Notes under the pieces: model-generated
Database searches by the model: none
What the model was told of the DNA's origin: nothing
The model's input: only the letters and a program-made list of their open reading frames with translations
Position numbers and translations under genes: made by a program
From: Branchinecta lynchi
Taxonomy: Eukaryota; Arthropoda; Branchiopoda; Anostraca; Branchinectidae
Length of the DNA: 64,000 nucleotides
NCBI GenBank assembly: GCA_023053575.1
Contig: JAKZAP010000011.1
Span: 5,518,001-5,582,000 of the forward strand
Direction of reading: 5' to 3'
Shown: piece after piece, positions 10,513 to 21,904 of the stretch
How the letters are laid out: each line of letters opens with the position of its first letter
How positions within the stretch are numbered: position 1 is the stretch's first letter

Positions 10513-10817
10513 GAGCGTGTTCCACCCTTCTAACAATAGTTACTATTAATGACTATTTCCGTTCCATCCTCACGAAAAGTTACTACGCTGACCGTTCCAA
10601 CCTTGTCGGAATAGTAACTAATAAGTACTATTTGCTTACCATGCTCGGGAGCATAGTAAGCGTAGTAACTATGCATCTCTGTAACGTGATTGGTTGGATT
10701 CGCCCCTGGCGTGAGATCCTGCTGGAAAATAGAAAAATCGTTCCAGCATTGACGGCAAAAAAACAGAATTTGTGACGTCATGCGTAGTAACTATGGTAAG
10801 TAGGATGGAACACGCTC
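10513..10817 (+). mobile_element. MITE M1, complete copy (305 bp)
   Basis: The ends are inverted repeats, GAGCGTGTTCCACCCTT and the complement of GGATGGAACACGCTC. GTT at 10510-10512 and 10818-10820 is a 3-bp TSD. The interior is rich in AGTTACTATT-type inverted words. Other copies lie at 14803-15087 and, split and reversed, at 12338-15233. No coding capacity. Superfamily not assigned. Confidence 0.8.
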
Positions 10818-10909
10818 GTTATGGCTTATAGAACCGTAGGGCTAGTGCACGAGCCTTGTGTGGACGAAGGAACGTAGAAAGTTTCAGGGGCATTTTGAGC
10901 TCGTTTGTC

Positions 10910-11179
10910 CTAGGAATTGCTTAGTCGGAGAAAGGCTGCATTGCGAAAAGAAGAGGGGGAAATGCGTCTACGCTTTAGGTTTATTAGATCATGTTTCATG
11001 CAAGTATATTTTGTGTTGGGCATAAATGGCGCAGTTCCGCTTTTCTTCTGAAGTTCACTTTCCAGCTCTGTCTTGCGAATCTTGTCGAATAAGCGAGACT
11101 GGTGTTGCAGCAGCCACTTTTCTACTAATGTAAAATGTTGCCCAAGTATATAATCTGATTCTTGTCTATGGTGCAAATG
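10910..11179 (-). CDS. Possible terminal exon of an unidentified minus-strand gene
   Basis: Read on the minus strand, a strong acceptor (T-rich tract then TTTTAG ending at 11180) leads into an open frame of 89 codons to a TAG stop. The product is hydrophilic and charged, with segments HFTLVEKWLLQHQSRLFDKI and RRRISPSSFRNAAFLRLSN, and looks like real protein rather than repeat-derived sequence. It has no initiating Met, so upstream exons (above 11200 on this strand) are needed. I did not find them and do not recognise the family. Confidence 0.35.
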   Translation of the reverse strand, partial: HLHHRQESDYILGQHFTLVEKWLLQHQSRLFDKIRKTELESELQKKSGTAPFMPNTKYTCMKHDLINLKRRRISPSSFRNAAFLRLSNS

Positions 11180-11181
11180 CT

Positions 11182-12337
11182 AAAATTGAAAAACAAAAAT
11201 GGGATATCCCGCTGACAATTTATAATGATTACGATCTGATAGCTTAAAATTATTTGCTGAAACATAGATGATAGAGGTCAGAAATGTCAAGAGCAGGCCT
11301 ACTAAATCCCAAAAAGAAGAAATCTTCGTTTCTTCCACTGTGAGGCTGAGGCAACTTGCGATTTTCCCCGAAGATTTGGACGCAAGCCACTACAGCTGTT
11401 CCAACAACTACTCTGGCCAGCCATAGTTTCCAACATAACGCCCGCTTAAGAGTCATTAGAACAAACAGGAACTGAGTCCTTTGTTTCTTGTTGTCTTCAA
11501 ACTGATGGTAATTTCATCGAGTCTTTCAACATGGCTCCGCAGTTAATAGGTATTTTATTAGTTCATTTTGTATTAGTTTATTTCGCGTTCGCTGTGCATA
11601 AAACGAGCGCGCTTTTATGGAAATTTGTATCGGCTGGATATCTGGTGTTTTTGAAACTTTGATTTCCGGAGTAGCAAAGCGGATTTTCGGTCGGTCAGGG
11701 CTTTGTCGGGTTTGTTTTTGGTATTTTTGGATTGTCGTCCATGGGATTGTCCTTTCAGGCAAATTTTTGTGATGTCTTAGTGGAGGACCTTGAGTACCTT
11801 CGGCTACCGTTTTTATTGATTGTTTATAAGTAAAACTACTTTACTCCAGTTGGTGGCGTCTCGATGGATAGTGGCTCTCTTCTAAGGAAATTAACACTAT
11901 ATTGAAGAATACTTTTTGTTCCGTTCACGGCTGCTTATCGGTTATACACGTTTTATTACTATTATACTACTATACTCTGACCTTTAATTACAGGATGAGA
12001 CTCGCTCGAATAAATAGATGCTTGGAGATTATCATACATTAGTTCTTTGCACATTTTTAGGAACGGTACATTCAAAAACTATTTTTTTGTTCGTTTTTTT
12101 GTGACGGCCTTATTCCTTTCGGGATGAATAGTGACACAGTTTAGAATAATTAGAAAAAGTGTGATCTCCGCATGTTAATCTAAATGGGCTTAATGATTCA
12201 TTTTCCTGAAATTTTTCTACCGACAGCACTAAAGTTTTTAATTTACAAATCGTTGCTTTTAAACAGCGAGTTTTGCAGGACAAACCAGTACTGCTTCCAT
12301 GGGATGAAGTTATGTACTCTGACGTAGCCTACATACT
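11182..12337. other. No assigned gene
   Basis: Contains a minus-strand open frame (11526-11762, 78 codons, basic and proline-containing) that could be an upstream exon of the candidate at 10910-11179 or chance. No motif seen. Confidence 0.35.
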
Positions 12338-12421
12338 GAGCGTGTTCCACCCTACTTAGCGTAGTTACTACGCATGACGTCACGAATTCTGGCTTTTTGC
12401 CGTCAAGACTGGAACGATTTT

Positions 12422-14746
12422 ATGGCACTTGCCCTTCGGCCAAGTGCCATATAGCGATCGCAGTTTCTGTCCGTCCGTCGGTCTGTCCCGGTTTTGCTAG
12501 TTCGGGCACTTCCAGATAAGCTAGGACGATGAAACTTGGCAGGCATATCAGGGACCGGACCAGATTAAGTAAGAAATAGTCGCTTCCCCGATCCGACCAT
12601 CTGGAGGCGAGTGGAGGGAGGGGGAATCCCGAAAAACTAGGAGATATTTTTAGCTTACGAACGGGTGGTCGGATCTTAATGAAACTTGATATACGGAAGG
12701 AACTCGTGTCTCAGACGTTCCATCTTAAATCCAGACCGGATCCGGTGACATTGGGGGGAGTTGGTGGGGGAAACCGGGAATCTTTGAAAACGCTTAGAGT
12801 GGAGAGATCCGGATGAATCTTGGTGGAAAGAAAAAGCACAAGTCCTAGATCGATGACTGACATAACCGGAACGGACCCGCTCACTTTGGGGGAGTTGTGG
12901 GGGAGGGGATCCGAATTTCTAGTGATCCCGCGAGTCCGGTGCTTCCTGATGTGTTAGGATGATGAAAATTGGCAGGCATGTCAGGGAACAGACCAAATTA
13001 TATAGAAAATAGTCACTTCCCCGATCCGACCATCTGGGGGGGGGGTGGAGGGAGGGGGATGCCAATAATTGAAGTATTTTTAACTTTCGAACGGGTGATC
13101 GGATCTTGACGAAAGTTGATAGTTAGGATGACCTCGTGTCTCAGACATTTCACTTTAAATCTGGACCGGATCTGATAACGCTGGGGGGAGTTGGAGGTAG
13201 GGAACCGGACATTTTGAGAAACGCTTAGAGTGGAGGGATCGGGATGAAACTTGGTGGGAAGAACAAGCACAGGTCCTGGATACGTCATTGACATAACCGG
13301 ACTGGATCCGGGCACTGTGGGGGAGTTGGGGGGGGCGGATTTCTAGCGATACTGCAAGTTCGGCATACTTCCTGATGTGCTAGGGCGATGAAACTTGGCA
13401 GGTATGTCAGGATCCGAAGAGATTGACTTGAGAATAGTCGTTTCCCAGATCCGGCCATCGTGGGGGGAGTGGATGGATGGGTAGTCCGGAATCTAGTGGG
13501 ATGCACAACTTTTGAACGGTCGATCGGATTTGAATGAAACTTGTCATGTGAAAGAGATGTCGCCTAAGATGTTCAGTGTCAAGTCCGGGTCCGGTCTGAT
13601 ACCTCTGGAGGATGAGGGACCCAAGATACGCTTAAAGCAGAGGGATTGGGACGGAGAGAACGAGCATTAGGCCTAGATACGAAATTGACATTGCCAGATC
13701 GTTTCGGGGCTCTGTGGGGGGGGGGGGGGGGCGGGTTGGAGGGGGTTTCCGGGAAGGACCTGACACAACATACCCCCAGAAACTTCCGTCCTAGATCCCA
13801 GCATTTTGGGTGAAGCGAGGGAGGGAAATATGGAAATTGACTTCTGCAAATTGCGAACGAGTGGTCTGATTCGAGTGAAACTTTAAGAGGTGATAAGAAT
13901 CGATGACCTAGACATGTTAAACATGCGTTCGAACTATACGCGACCATGGTTTGGGGGGGGTGGGGACTTTTGACATGCACAAAAACCAAACGGATGGACC
14001 GAATTGAGGTGCAAGTTCTACAGTGCCGAGTTTATGCGGCCTAGATTGTTATTTGCGGTCCGGGTTGGATTCGGCCAAGGTACGGGGGGGGGGGGGCGTA
14101 AATATGCAGATAGGCTATGCTCCGATTTCAGTAAAACTTGATGGAATGGAAGTGGGGATTAAGATATACGACGTTCGTGTTTCCAAGTCCGCTTCGGACA
14201 CAGTGGGAAGAGTTGGAGGGAGATTGCAGAAAAATTTGAGGCTCGCATAGGGTTCAAACGAGTGCACCAATTTAAATGAAACTTGAACTTAAACTTGAAA
14301 CTTTAAATGAAACTCTAGATGACATATTTTACGGTCGAACCGGATCCGACGACGGTGGCGGAGGGGGGTACCGAAATTTTTCAAAAATGATGAGATTCGA
14401 GTGAAACTTGATAGATGATATAATGGAAGATGCTTTAGGTGATCCATTGAGTCCGAACCAGATTCGGCCACGGTAAGGAGTGAGGCAGGGAGTACCGGAA
14501 ATCGTGTGGCAAGTGTAGGAATCAAACTAGTGGATTTATTGGGCTGAAACTTGGAAGTTCGAACAGTCATGCGCATTTGCTACAGATAATCAGAGACGAT
14601 GCCGGAACTGCTCAGAACTGAAATTAAATATCCTATTTCTATTTCCGAAACGCATTTTTGGGTGGTGGGTGTATTTTGTGACGTTCTCATCTACTTTCTT
14701 GTACAGCCTACTCGTAACAAGTGCCATATGAGCTCGTAGCTCTTGT
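12422..14746 (+). mobile_element. F2 element, complete copy inside MITE M1
   Basis: Starts with hairpin ATGGCACTTG / CAAGTGCCAT (12422-12450), then ATAGCGATCG, a GTCY microsatellite (about 12469-12488), GGTTTTGCTAGTTCGGGCAC and the AAGCTAGGACGATGAAACTT block. Next are ~142-bp monomers in a higher-order trimer of about 427 bp (first-type monomers at about 12531, 12961 and 13387). It ends with a subterminal inverted CAAGTGCCATAT and AGCTCGTAGCTCTTGT. Removing it restores the M1 target exactly, with no duplication. No ORF for Rep, helicase or transposase. Confidence 0.8.
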
Positions 14747-14802
14747 TCTATTTTCCAGCAGGATCTCAGGCTACGGGCGAATCCGACCAATCACGTAACA
14801 GA

Positions 14803-15087
14803 GAGCGTGCTCCACCCTTCTAATAATAGTTATTATTAGTTACTATTTCCGTTCCATCCTCACGAAAAGTTAGTACACTGACCGTTCCAACCTTGTCGGA
14901 ATAGTAACTAATAGTAACTATTTGCTTACCACGCTCGGGAGCGAATCTCTGTAACGTGATTTGTCGGATTCGCCCGTGGCATGATATTCTGCTGGAATAT
15001 AGAAAAGTCGTTCCAGCCTTGACGGCAAAAAGCCAGAATTCGTGACGTCATGCGTAGTAACTACGGTAAGTAGGATGGAACACGCTC
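14803..15087 (+). mobile_element. MITE M1, complete copy nested in the reversed M1
   Basis: Bounded by GAGCGTGCTCCACC and GGATGGAACACGCTC, with a 3-bp TSD AGA at 14800-14802 and 15088-15090. It inserted into the reversed M1 copy, so head-to-head M1 arms make a large imperfect palindrome here. Confidence 0.85.
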
Positions 15088-15323
15088 AGAGATGCGTAGT
15101 TACTACGCTCCCGAGCGTGGTAAGCAAATAGTAACTATTAGTTACTATTCCGACAAGGTTGGAACGGTCAGCGTAGTAACTTTTCGTGAGGATGGAACGG
15201 AAATAGTTACTATTGTTAGAAAGGTGGAACACGTAAAATAGAGGAAAGGAGAAGACAAAGAAAGAAAGTTAAGTCCTGTGGTATTTGGATTTGATTAAGG
15301 TATGATTTTCTTTTCGTAAAAGA

Positions 15324-16571
15324 ACAAGAGCTGGAAGCTCATATGGCACTTGCAAGGCTGGGTCAGATGGAAGTGATGGTAAAAAGTTTTTTTTTTCCTT
15401 CACTTTTTGGTTAAGATGCGCCAAACTTGCAAAGCTAGTTCAGAGGATGGAACTGATGGAGAAAAAAAAAATTCACTTTTCGGTGAAGATGCGCACTTTA
15501 AGGGTGCTAAAAATTAATTTCCAAGCAAAACTCTTGAGGCAAAAATGATCATGTGCTCATGACGGTCGTGAAAAAGTAAAGTTTGCTTAAAAGTATTGTT
15601 TGTACTTTGCGGTTGAGATGAGTTATTTAAGGGATGGTGGGATCAAGGAATTGACGATGTCTAACCCAATGATGTCAAGAAGTACCTTGACTCACGATCA
15701 CCAGAATTCCCGACACCCCTCTACAGCTCCCCCCCCCCCCCCTCGGTATCCGAATCCGGTCCGGTTCTGTCATGATGCACCTAGTACTTGTGCCTGTACT
15801 TCCCACCAACTTTCATCCTGATCGCTCCACTCTATGCATGTCACAAGATTTCCTGTTCTCCGCTGCGACCTCCCCCCCCCCCCCAGTTCATCGGATCCGC
15901 TCCGGACTTGAATTGGGACATCTGAGACGTGAGGTCTTTCAAGATATCAAGTTCAGATATCAAGTTTCAAGACTTGAAATGGGACATGCTGAGACATGAG
16001 GTAGTTCAAGATATTAAGTTTCATTAAGATCCGATAACCAATTCGAAAGTTACGCATGCCACTGATTTCCGGATTCCGCCGTCTCCCCTTCCCCCCACGA
16101 TGGTCGGATCGGGCAAGTGACTGTTTATTCCGGTACCACCCTCCACAGTGTCCGAATCCGGTCCAGTTCTGTCAGTGACGTATCTAGAGCTTGTGCTTGA
16201 TCTTACCACCATGTTTCATCCCGATCGCTCCACTCTGAGAGTGGCTAAGATTTCCGGTTCCCCCCCTCCGCCCCGATATTCATCGGATCCGGTCCGGACT
16301 TGAGACATCTGATACACGAGATCTTTCCGGATATAAAGTTTCATTAAGATTCGATCACCCGTTCGAAAGTTATGCATGTCCATATTTTTCGGATTCCGCC
16401 ACCTCCCTCTCCCCCATGATGGTCGGATCAGGCAAGTTACTATTTTCAAAGTTAGTTTGCTCGGGTCGCTAATAAGGCTGCCAAGTTTCATCGTCCTAGC
16501 ACGTCTGGAAGTACCCTAACTCGAGAACAAATGATCGGTATATGGCACTTGAGCGATGCTGCAAGTGTCAT
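15324..16571 (-). mobile_element. F2 element, complete reverse copy
   Basis: On the plus strand it begins ACAAGAGCTGGAAGCTCATA then TGGCACTTG, passes through poly-C runs and GATCGGATC / GTTTCATC modules, and ends with hairpin ATGGCACTTG..CAAGTGTCAT (16542-16571) followed by AAAA. Its 5' third (15350-15620) is a variant shared with the copy at 56995-58075. The GTCY tract is largely lost. Non-coding. Confidence 0.7.
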
Positions 16572-17952
16572 AAAAACAAATATAAAGTTCAATAAAACAA
16601 ATCGGAATAAATAAAACTGAAAATAAGGTGGTCGAAATGAAAACATGACCTTTACAGACTAATTGAATCACCTAAATATTTGTTATCGATAACAAATCAT
16701 GTAGGGCATTTCCCGTGATCTAATTGTCATCCGTAGAGGGGAGTCCCCTGGAAGTGCCCCCCTCTGCTCTCGTGATTCTGTTTGACTCCACTCGACAAGG
16801 ATTTTCTGGAGAGAGAACGACGAGAATATGCCTTTATTGGTTTAGCCGAAAAATGTGAATGGACGCCAACACTGTACCGAGTAAGACTAATGCGCACAGT
16901 GTTGCCTCCGGCAGTCAAATTTTACTAGATCTACTAAAAAAAAAGAATCTAGTAGATACAGAGGAGCAAGTAAAAACTCGCAATTTGTAGACAGTCAATA
17001 TGCAGATCCCTGCGCTGTTCCGCCATGGCTCTGTTGAGTGCAAGAAGTAGAGGAATCGACAACCATTGGTGGAGCATTTCGAACCAATAGCAAGGGGAGT
17101 AAAAAATGATGGTCGTACCCAGAAGTTGTGTGATTTTTCACAGATTCTGAGGAAACGTACAGAGATATTAGGATCCGGTCCACTCGTGCTCCTCACTCTC
17201 TGCAGCTGGCCCCATACACATGCAGAGGCCACAGCGGCAGTTCTCAATACTCTTGATGACTACCTCTCCTTGCCGATGCGAAATCTCCGCCCTCTCCGGG
17301 CAGCTAGCGGAAGAAAGGCAGAAGTGGTGTCACAGCTGCTCCGAAGGATCGCAGTGGTTGATTGACATAAGATTTGAGTCGTATGGACACGCTTACTCCT
17401 TCTTCCTGAGGCTCACTGGCGTGTTTTGGCCTTATTCATATAAAGTATTTCGTTTCCAAACCAAGGATCAGAGCTTTTTGAGCATTGTACGAGGTGTCTA
17501 GTCCCCTGATGAAAATGAATGAACCAACTGTTTTCGATAAAAACCGGCTGTTTCTGAGAGAATTTCACCTGTTTAAAGATAAATCGACTGTCTTTAGAAA
17601 AACCGCGGCGCCGATTCATATTTTCTTAAACGATTGGCAGACAATATTATGAGGGGGTGTGCTGGGGCTGACCCCCATCTGTGACGTTTCTGCTCTTCAT
17701 GACCAAGTCCGTAGTCGGATATATTTTTGATGGTTTCTTTACGGATCAGAAGTGTGACTCAAAATCAGTGCTCCAAAATTTAACTGTCTTTCGATGAATT
17801 TCTTTATTGTTGAAATGTAGTATAGGCTGCCTAAGTCAATGGCCTCAATGCACGTGTCAGCAGTGAAAAATGTTTTCGAGTCAGTAAATTTTAGTAGAGT
17901 CTAGTAAAAATAAATCTCCGGAGTCTAGCAAACTTAATTTTCGTCGGGTTCA
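16572..17952. other. No assigned gene; degenerate repeat near 17515-17640
   Basis: A plus-strand frame at 17066-17365 has protein-like composition near its end (about LRPLRAASGRKAEVV) but no recognised family. Around 17515-17640 an array of degenerate CGGTTTTTC.TAAAA-like units resembles those at 21905-22240 and 53410-53612 (family F4). A 16-bp palindrome TTGTTATCGATAACAA is at 16680-16695. Confidence 0.4.
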
Positions 17953-18668
17953 ACTTGGGTCAGTCTAGTACACTAGCCCCTTTTCAGGCACGGTGCTCAA
18001 ACGTCTAGCACCATGCCTGGGTGCTAGACGTTCAAGCACTGTACCTTGGATCTCATGTATGGTGCATGCATTTCAGTATACAGTGCATACATCAAAAACA
18101 CTGTTTCTGTCATAAAAACTGAGCACCAGCTCGGACAGGGCTGAAATTACTACCATGAATTAGAGAAATCAAAGACAATCCTTTATATATTTTTCACAAC
18201 AAAAACAAAAGGGCTTGGCTGATGACAGATGTGAAAAACCTCATTTTCTTTTCCACATAGTCAAGGGTTTTGCATGGAAAGTGTCTTGTGCCTCAGCTTT
18301 TTCTACCTAGCAGCCAACCAGAATATTGGCTCTTGGGAATAGATAGGGAAAATACATGGAAAATAGATAGGGTGCTGTTAGGTTTTTCATCTCCATCATC
18401 ATTAGAGCCTGTTTGTTTTTGTTGTGAAAAATATATAAAGGATTGTCTTTGATTTCTCTAATTCATAGTAGTAATTTCAGCCCTGTCCGAGCCGGTGCTC
18501 AGTTGTGATGACAGAAACTGTGTTTTTTCTGTATGCACTGTATACTGAAATCCATGCACCATACATGAAATCCAAGGTACAGTGCTTGAACGTCTAGCAC
18601 CCAGGCATGGTGCTAGACGTTTGAGCACCATGCCTGAAATGGAGCTAGTGTACTAGACTGACTTGGGT
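17953..18668. mobile_element. 700-bp hAT-like fold-back element with 8-bp TSD, at the PIGB 5' end
   Basis: ACTTGGGT at 17953-17960 and 18661-18668 flanks a 700-bp element (17961-18660) that begins CAGTCTAGTACACTAG and ends with its complement. The two arms (about 17961-18214 and 18412-18660) are roughly 95% inverted copies around a ~200-bp centre. CAG-starting TIRs and an 8-bp TSD are the hAT signature. The long arms make it a fold-back MITE. Its right edge is 47 bp upstream of the PIGB initiation codon, so it lies in the promoter or 5' UTR. Confidence 0.85.
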
Positions 18669-18715
18669 GGCAACACTGGCAACGCTGGATCTGCAGGACG
18701 TTTCAGTTCAAAAAA

Positions 18716-18943
18716 ATGTGGACACGTGTAATCCTGAGACTGTGTAGCCTTTTCCTTGTCCAGACCTACTTCGCTCCAGATGAATTTTGGCAGCTTTCTG
18801 AAGTTGCACATAAAACTGTGTTTGGGAATGGTTACCTAACATGGGAATTCACTTCTGGTCTTAGAAGTTGGATTCCCATAATCATATGCTCCATTCCCTT
18901 GAAATTATTCCAGGTGCTGGGTTTGGACTCTCCATCTATTGTG
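18716..18943 (+). CDS. PIGB: GPI mannosyltransferase 3 (PIGB), coding exon 1
   Basis: PIGB is an ER membrane GT22 enzyme that transfers the third mannose, from dolichol-phosphate mannose, onto the GPI-anchor precursor. This exon encodes 76 residues starting MWTRVILRLCSLFLVQTYFA: a hydrophobic first membrane segment followed by the FAPDEFWQ motif (about residues 19-26) and the VAHKTVFGNGYLTWEF block typical of PIG-B. The Asp-Glu of the first luminal loop is the conserved catalytic site of this fold. The ATG was chosen because it starts the homologous block and the donor GTAAGT at 18944 closes it in phase 0. A further 5' UTR exon is possible: CGTTTCAG just upstream resembles an acceptor. Confidence 0.9.
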
Positions 18944-20291
18944 GTAAGTATATACATTTTTTACTCCTGTCTAGAGGGTTCATCATGAATGTTCCTCATG
19001 AAATACTGTTAACCATAGTTTGAGTAAAGACTGAAGTCAACTGAAGTTCAGAAAACAACCAGACAGAATCAGACAGAATTCCTTTTTGAGTTGGATTGTA
19101 TGATGCTGAGGCAGAGGGTGCCGGTCATTGGCATAGGGTGCATCTGAAGTAAATTGCGCTTGAATTAAGCCTAGGCTATCACAAACTGCAGATACAACTG
19201 GATACAACAGGCTAGGCTATAGGGACACATTGCTATTTGTATCACCAGTAGTTCACTTATGTAAAACAACACAAAATCACAAGAATCACATCGAAAACAT
19301 TAAAATACATCCATCTTGACCAAACTAAATTGATATCAAATGTTATTCACTTCCTTCTATTTCTTCTTGGAAGTCGAAAAGGTGCAAATACGTGCAAAAG
19401 AAAAATACTGGCACTAATAGTCACACTCAAGCTATATGGGTTAACCCTGGGCCAACCTGGTAGTGCAAATAAATCTATGAAAGGCGCAAAAGGAAATGGA
19501 AACAGGGAGCTGTCTCTAAAACATTTTGGTCATGGTCAGCAGGTGTTTAGAAGAAAGGTATTTGGTAATGCTGGGACTTCATTCAACAAAACAGACAAAA
19601 TTTAAGTTGTAGAGAATAATTAGGGCTTCCAATAATGCCAAAATTTCACACATCTGGAAAGTGTAGAGGGGGGAAAAAAATAGTGGGAATTTCATGCATA
19701 TATTTCATCCATGGGGGTTGCACAAATAGCAAGGTAGCCTACCGTATCCTGTAGAGGTATGCTTATTTGAACATCTCTCTTAAATTTTCAGTAGCCTACC
19801 TGGGCTTTGTCCCTTGCTTATAACATACTCAAATAAAAAGAGAAAATATCAAACTTTGTATCATTGAACAGCTAACTGTTTCAGCAATCTTTCTGTCACA
19901 AAATTAAACTGAAAAAGGTTTAGAAAAATTCTTTGAATTTGAAGCTAAACTTTCTTCCAGGGCTGTATCCAGGGGGTGGGCTAGGGAGTTCGACCTCCCC
20001 CTGAAACATAAGAAATAATTGTTTTTATATGCTTTAACCTCTAATCCGTTACCAAAGCGGTTGGCAGACCGTACTCGACGTTTGGCATAGGGTGTAGAAA
20101 GTAGTGGGTATAATTAGACGTGTACAAAGTTTATCCAAAAAGTCGATGTTTTTGCAGTAGGGGCATGTTTCTTTGAATGGAAGAGAAGCATAGGCTACCT
20201 CTAGTCCTCTACTGTAGCAGACTGTCTTCTGTCCTTTCTCTGTTTTGTCATTTTTTTTCTCATTGCTAAATTTCATTTTCTTTTCTTGTAG
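18944..20291 (+). other. PIGB intron 1
   Basis: GT-AG intron of 1,348 bp. No complete mobile element recognised. Words such as CGTTTGGCATAGGGT near 20082 also occur in the TIR element at 57549-57819. Confidence 0.7.
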
Positions 20292-20511
20292 ATTCTGCTG
20301 CCAAAGCTAATTCAAGTTACCTTCTTGTGTTATTGTGAAGTTGCATTTCTTGAAATGGTCTTGAAAAGATTTGGTTCAGCCGTCCACTCATGGTCATCTT
20401 TTTTTGTTCTCTCCTCTTGGTTCCTTTTTTACACATCTTCAAGAACCTTGTCAAACACAACAGAGCTCAGCTTACTTCAACTTGCTCTCTGCTACTATGG
20501 CTGGACAAAAG
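20292..20511 (+). CDS. PIGB: GPI mannosyltransferase 3 (PIGB), coding exon 2
   Basis: Follows acceptor TTCTTGTAG and encodes ILLPKLIQVTFLCYCEVAFL and then the conserved block around WFLFYTSSRTLSNTTELSLL (membrane helices plus the TRTLxNTxE motif of PIG-B and Alg9-like enzymes). It ends in codon phase 1 at donor AAAAG/GTGTGG. The base left over joins AG at the next exon to make Glu. The donor is weaker than the others, but the phase and protein similarity both require it. Confidence 0.88.
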
Positions 20512-20584
20512 GTGTGGTATGTTCTTTGTTTTCTTTGTTATTCAGATCGATAATCTACCTTAAAGAAAATGCTCACTGTAAAAA

Positions 20585-21634
20585 ACAAGACCAAAGGTTT
20601 CGATGGGATCCCAAAAAATTAATATTTACAGACAGTCGGGTCTTGTAGCGGTCCAGTGGTAATCATCGGAGAAGACGAAGTTCAGATATGGATTCCGCGT
20701 GCGAGTCTACCCCTATAGCGTGCGTCATGTCTACTTTGACGAGTTCCTGCATTACGTCTTCCAAATTTCCGGTTTCAGCCTGAATCCGGGCGAACTACTT
20801 GTCTTGCAAAAAATTGAAGTTCAAAAGCAGACTCAGCGTATCTCAATACCATCCATATCTCCATAATCAACCTCACATAAAACTTCAACTTTTAACAAAT
20901 TTTCCGATTTCAGCTGGATTCGTGGTGAAATGTGTCCAGGTATAAAATGATTGTCATACACGAACTCAGCAGGCATTCTAACCCGTAAATCGAACACCTA
21001 ATAAAATTCATATAAATCTTTTACTTTTAACAGATTTTTCGTTTAAGGCCGGATCCTGGGCGATCTACTTGTCCGGCGACAAAATAATTTTCATATTCGG
21101 ATTCAGCATGTTTCATTATCCTTAAATCGAACCTCCAATCAACTTCAGATTAATCTTTTATTTTCGACAAACTTTCCATTTGTCGCCGGGTTCCGGCCGA
21201 TCTACTTATCCGACGAAAAAATCGTTTTCATATTCTGATTCAGCATGTCTCCTTTCCCCCAAATCAGATATCTAATCAACTTCAGATATAACTTTTATTT
21301 TTAACAAACTTTCCGGTTTTAGCCGGATTCCGGGTGAAGTACTTGTCCGGCGAGAAAATGGTTTTCATATTCGTTTTCACCATGTCGTCTTACAACTTTA
21401 TCAACTATCTCATTAGCTTGTAAAAAATATGTGTTTCGCCCTTTAATTTGAAACCCCTCCCCTAAATATGCAGCTATCGGGCCCATCTACGTATTCGACC
21501 TTCGTTTGACTCGAAGAGTCCTCACACCAAGTTTCATCAAAATATTTCATTCCCTTCGAGAGTTATTGTGCTGACAGACGGACAACTTTTGCGATGTCAT
21601 AGGTATCCCTCCACTTACGTTTAGGGATCCCAAA
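20585..21634 (-). mobile_element. F1 element, reverse copy e
   Basis: On the plus strand it starts ACAAGACCAAAGGTTTCGAT then GGGATCCC, contains about six reversed ~137-bp monomers (CCGGATTCCGG-type cores, 20760-21400), and the reversed GACATCGCAAAAG/GACGGAC block near 21575-21600. It ends TAGGGATCCCAAAAA. Both termini are present. No TSD. Non-coding. Confidence 0.75.
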
Positions 21635-21904
21635 AATAAAACAAAGTGTGGCTCACTTCCCTTAGAGCACATCTAAATGATTTTGCAGGTGATTGTCAGC
21701 ATTCTAAGAAAAATGTTCAGTTTCAGTAATATCAAACAATTGGCGGGTCAGTTTTCCTTGGGCTATTCGATCAAACAAGAAGTCAACACCAAAGAAAATA
21801 TCATGCCACACTAAAATCTACAGAATGTTGCACCCTGCATGACAAAAAAGGATTTGAGTCAACTGTAGGAAGTATGCTAGACCAGGGCGTCATCTATAGG
21901 GGTG

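Larger units (their letters stand above)
12338..15233 (-). mobile_element. MITE M1, reversed copy split by two insertions
   Basis: Pieces at 12338-12421, 14747-14802 and 15091-15233 join, in order, into one reverse-oriented M1 copy. The first gap is filled by a complete F2 element (12422-14746), the second by a complete forward M1 (14803-15087). The right-hand end has lost the last bases of the TIR. See the nest described in the findings. Confidence 0.8.

Noticed and set aside
17066..17365. 99-codon plus-strand ORF with protein-like composition
   Set aside because: No recognised family, no supporting splice or promoter context, and a competing overlapping frame (17220-17501).
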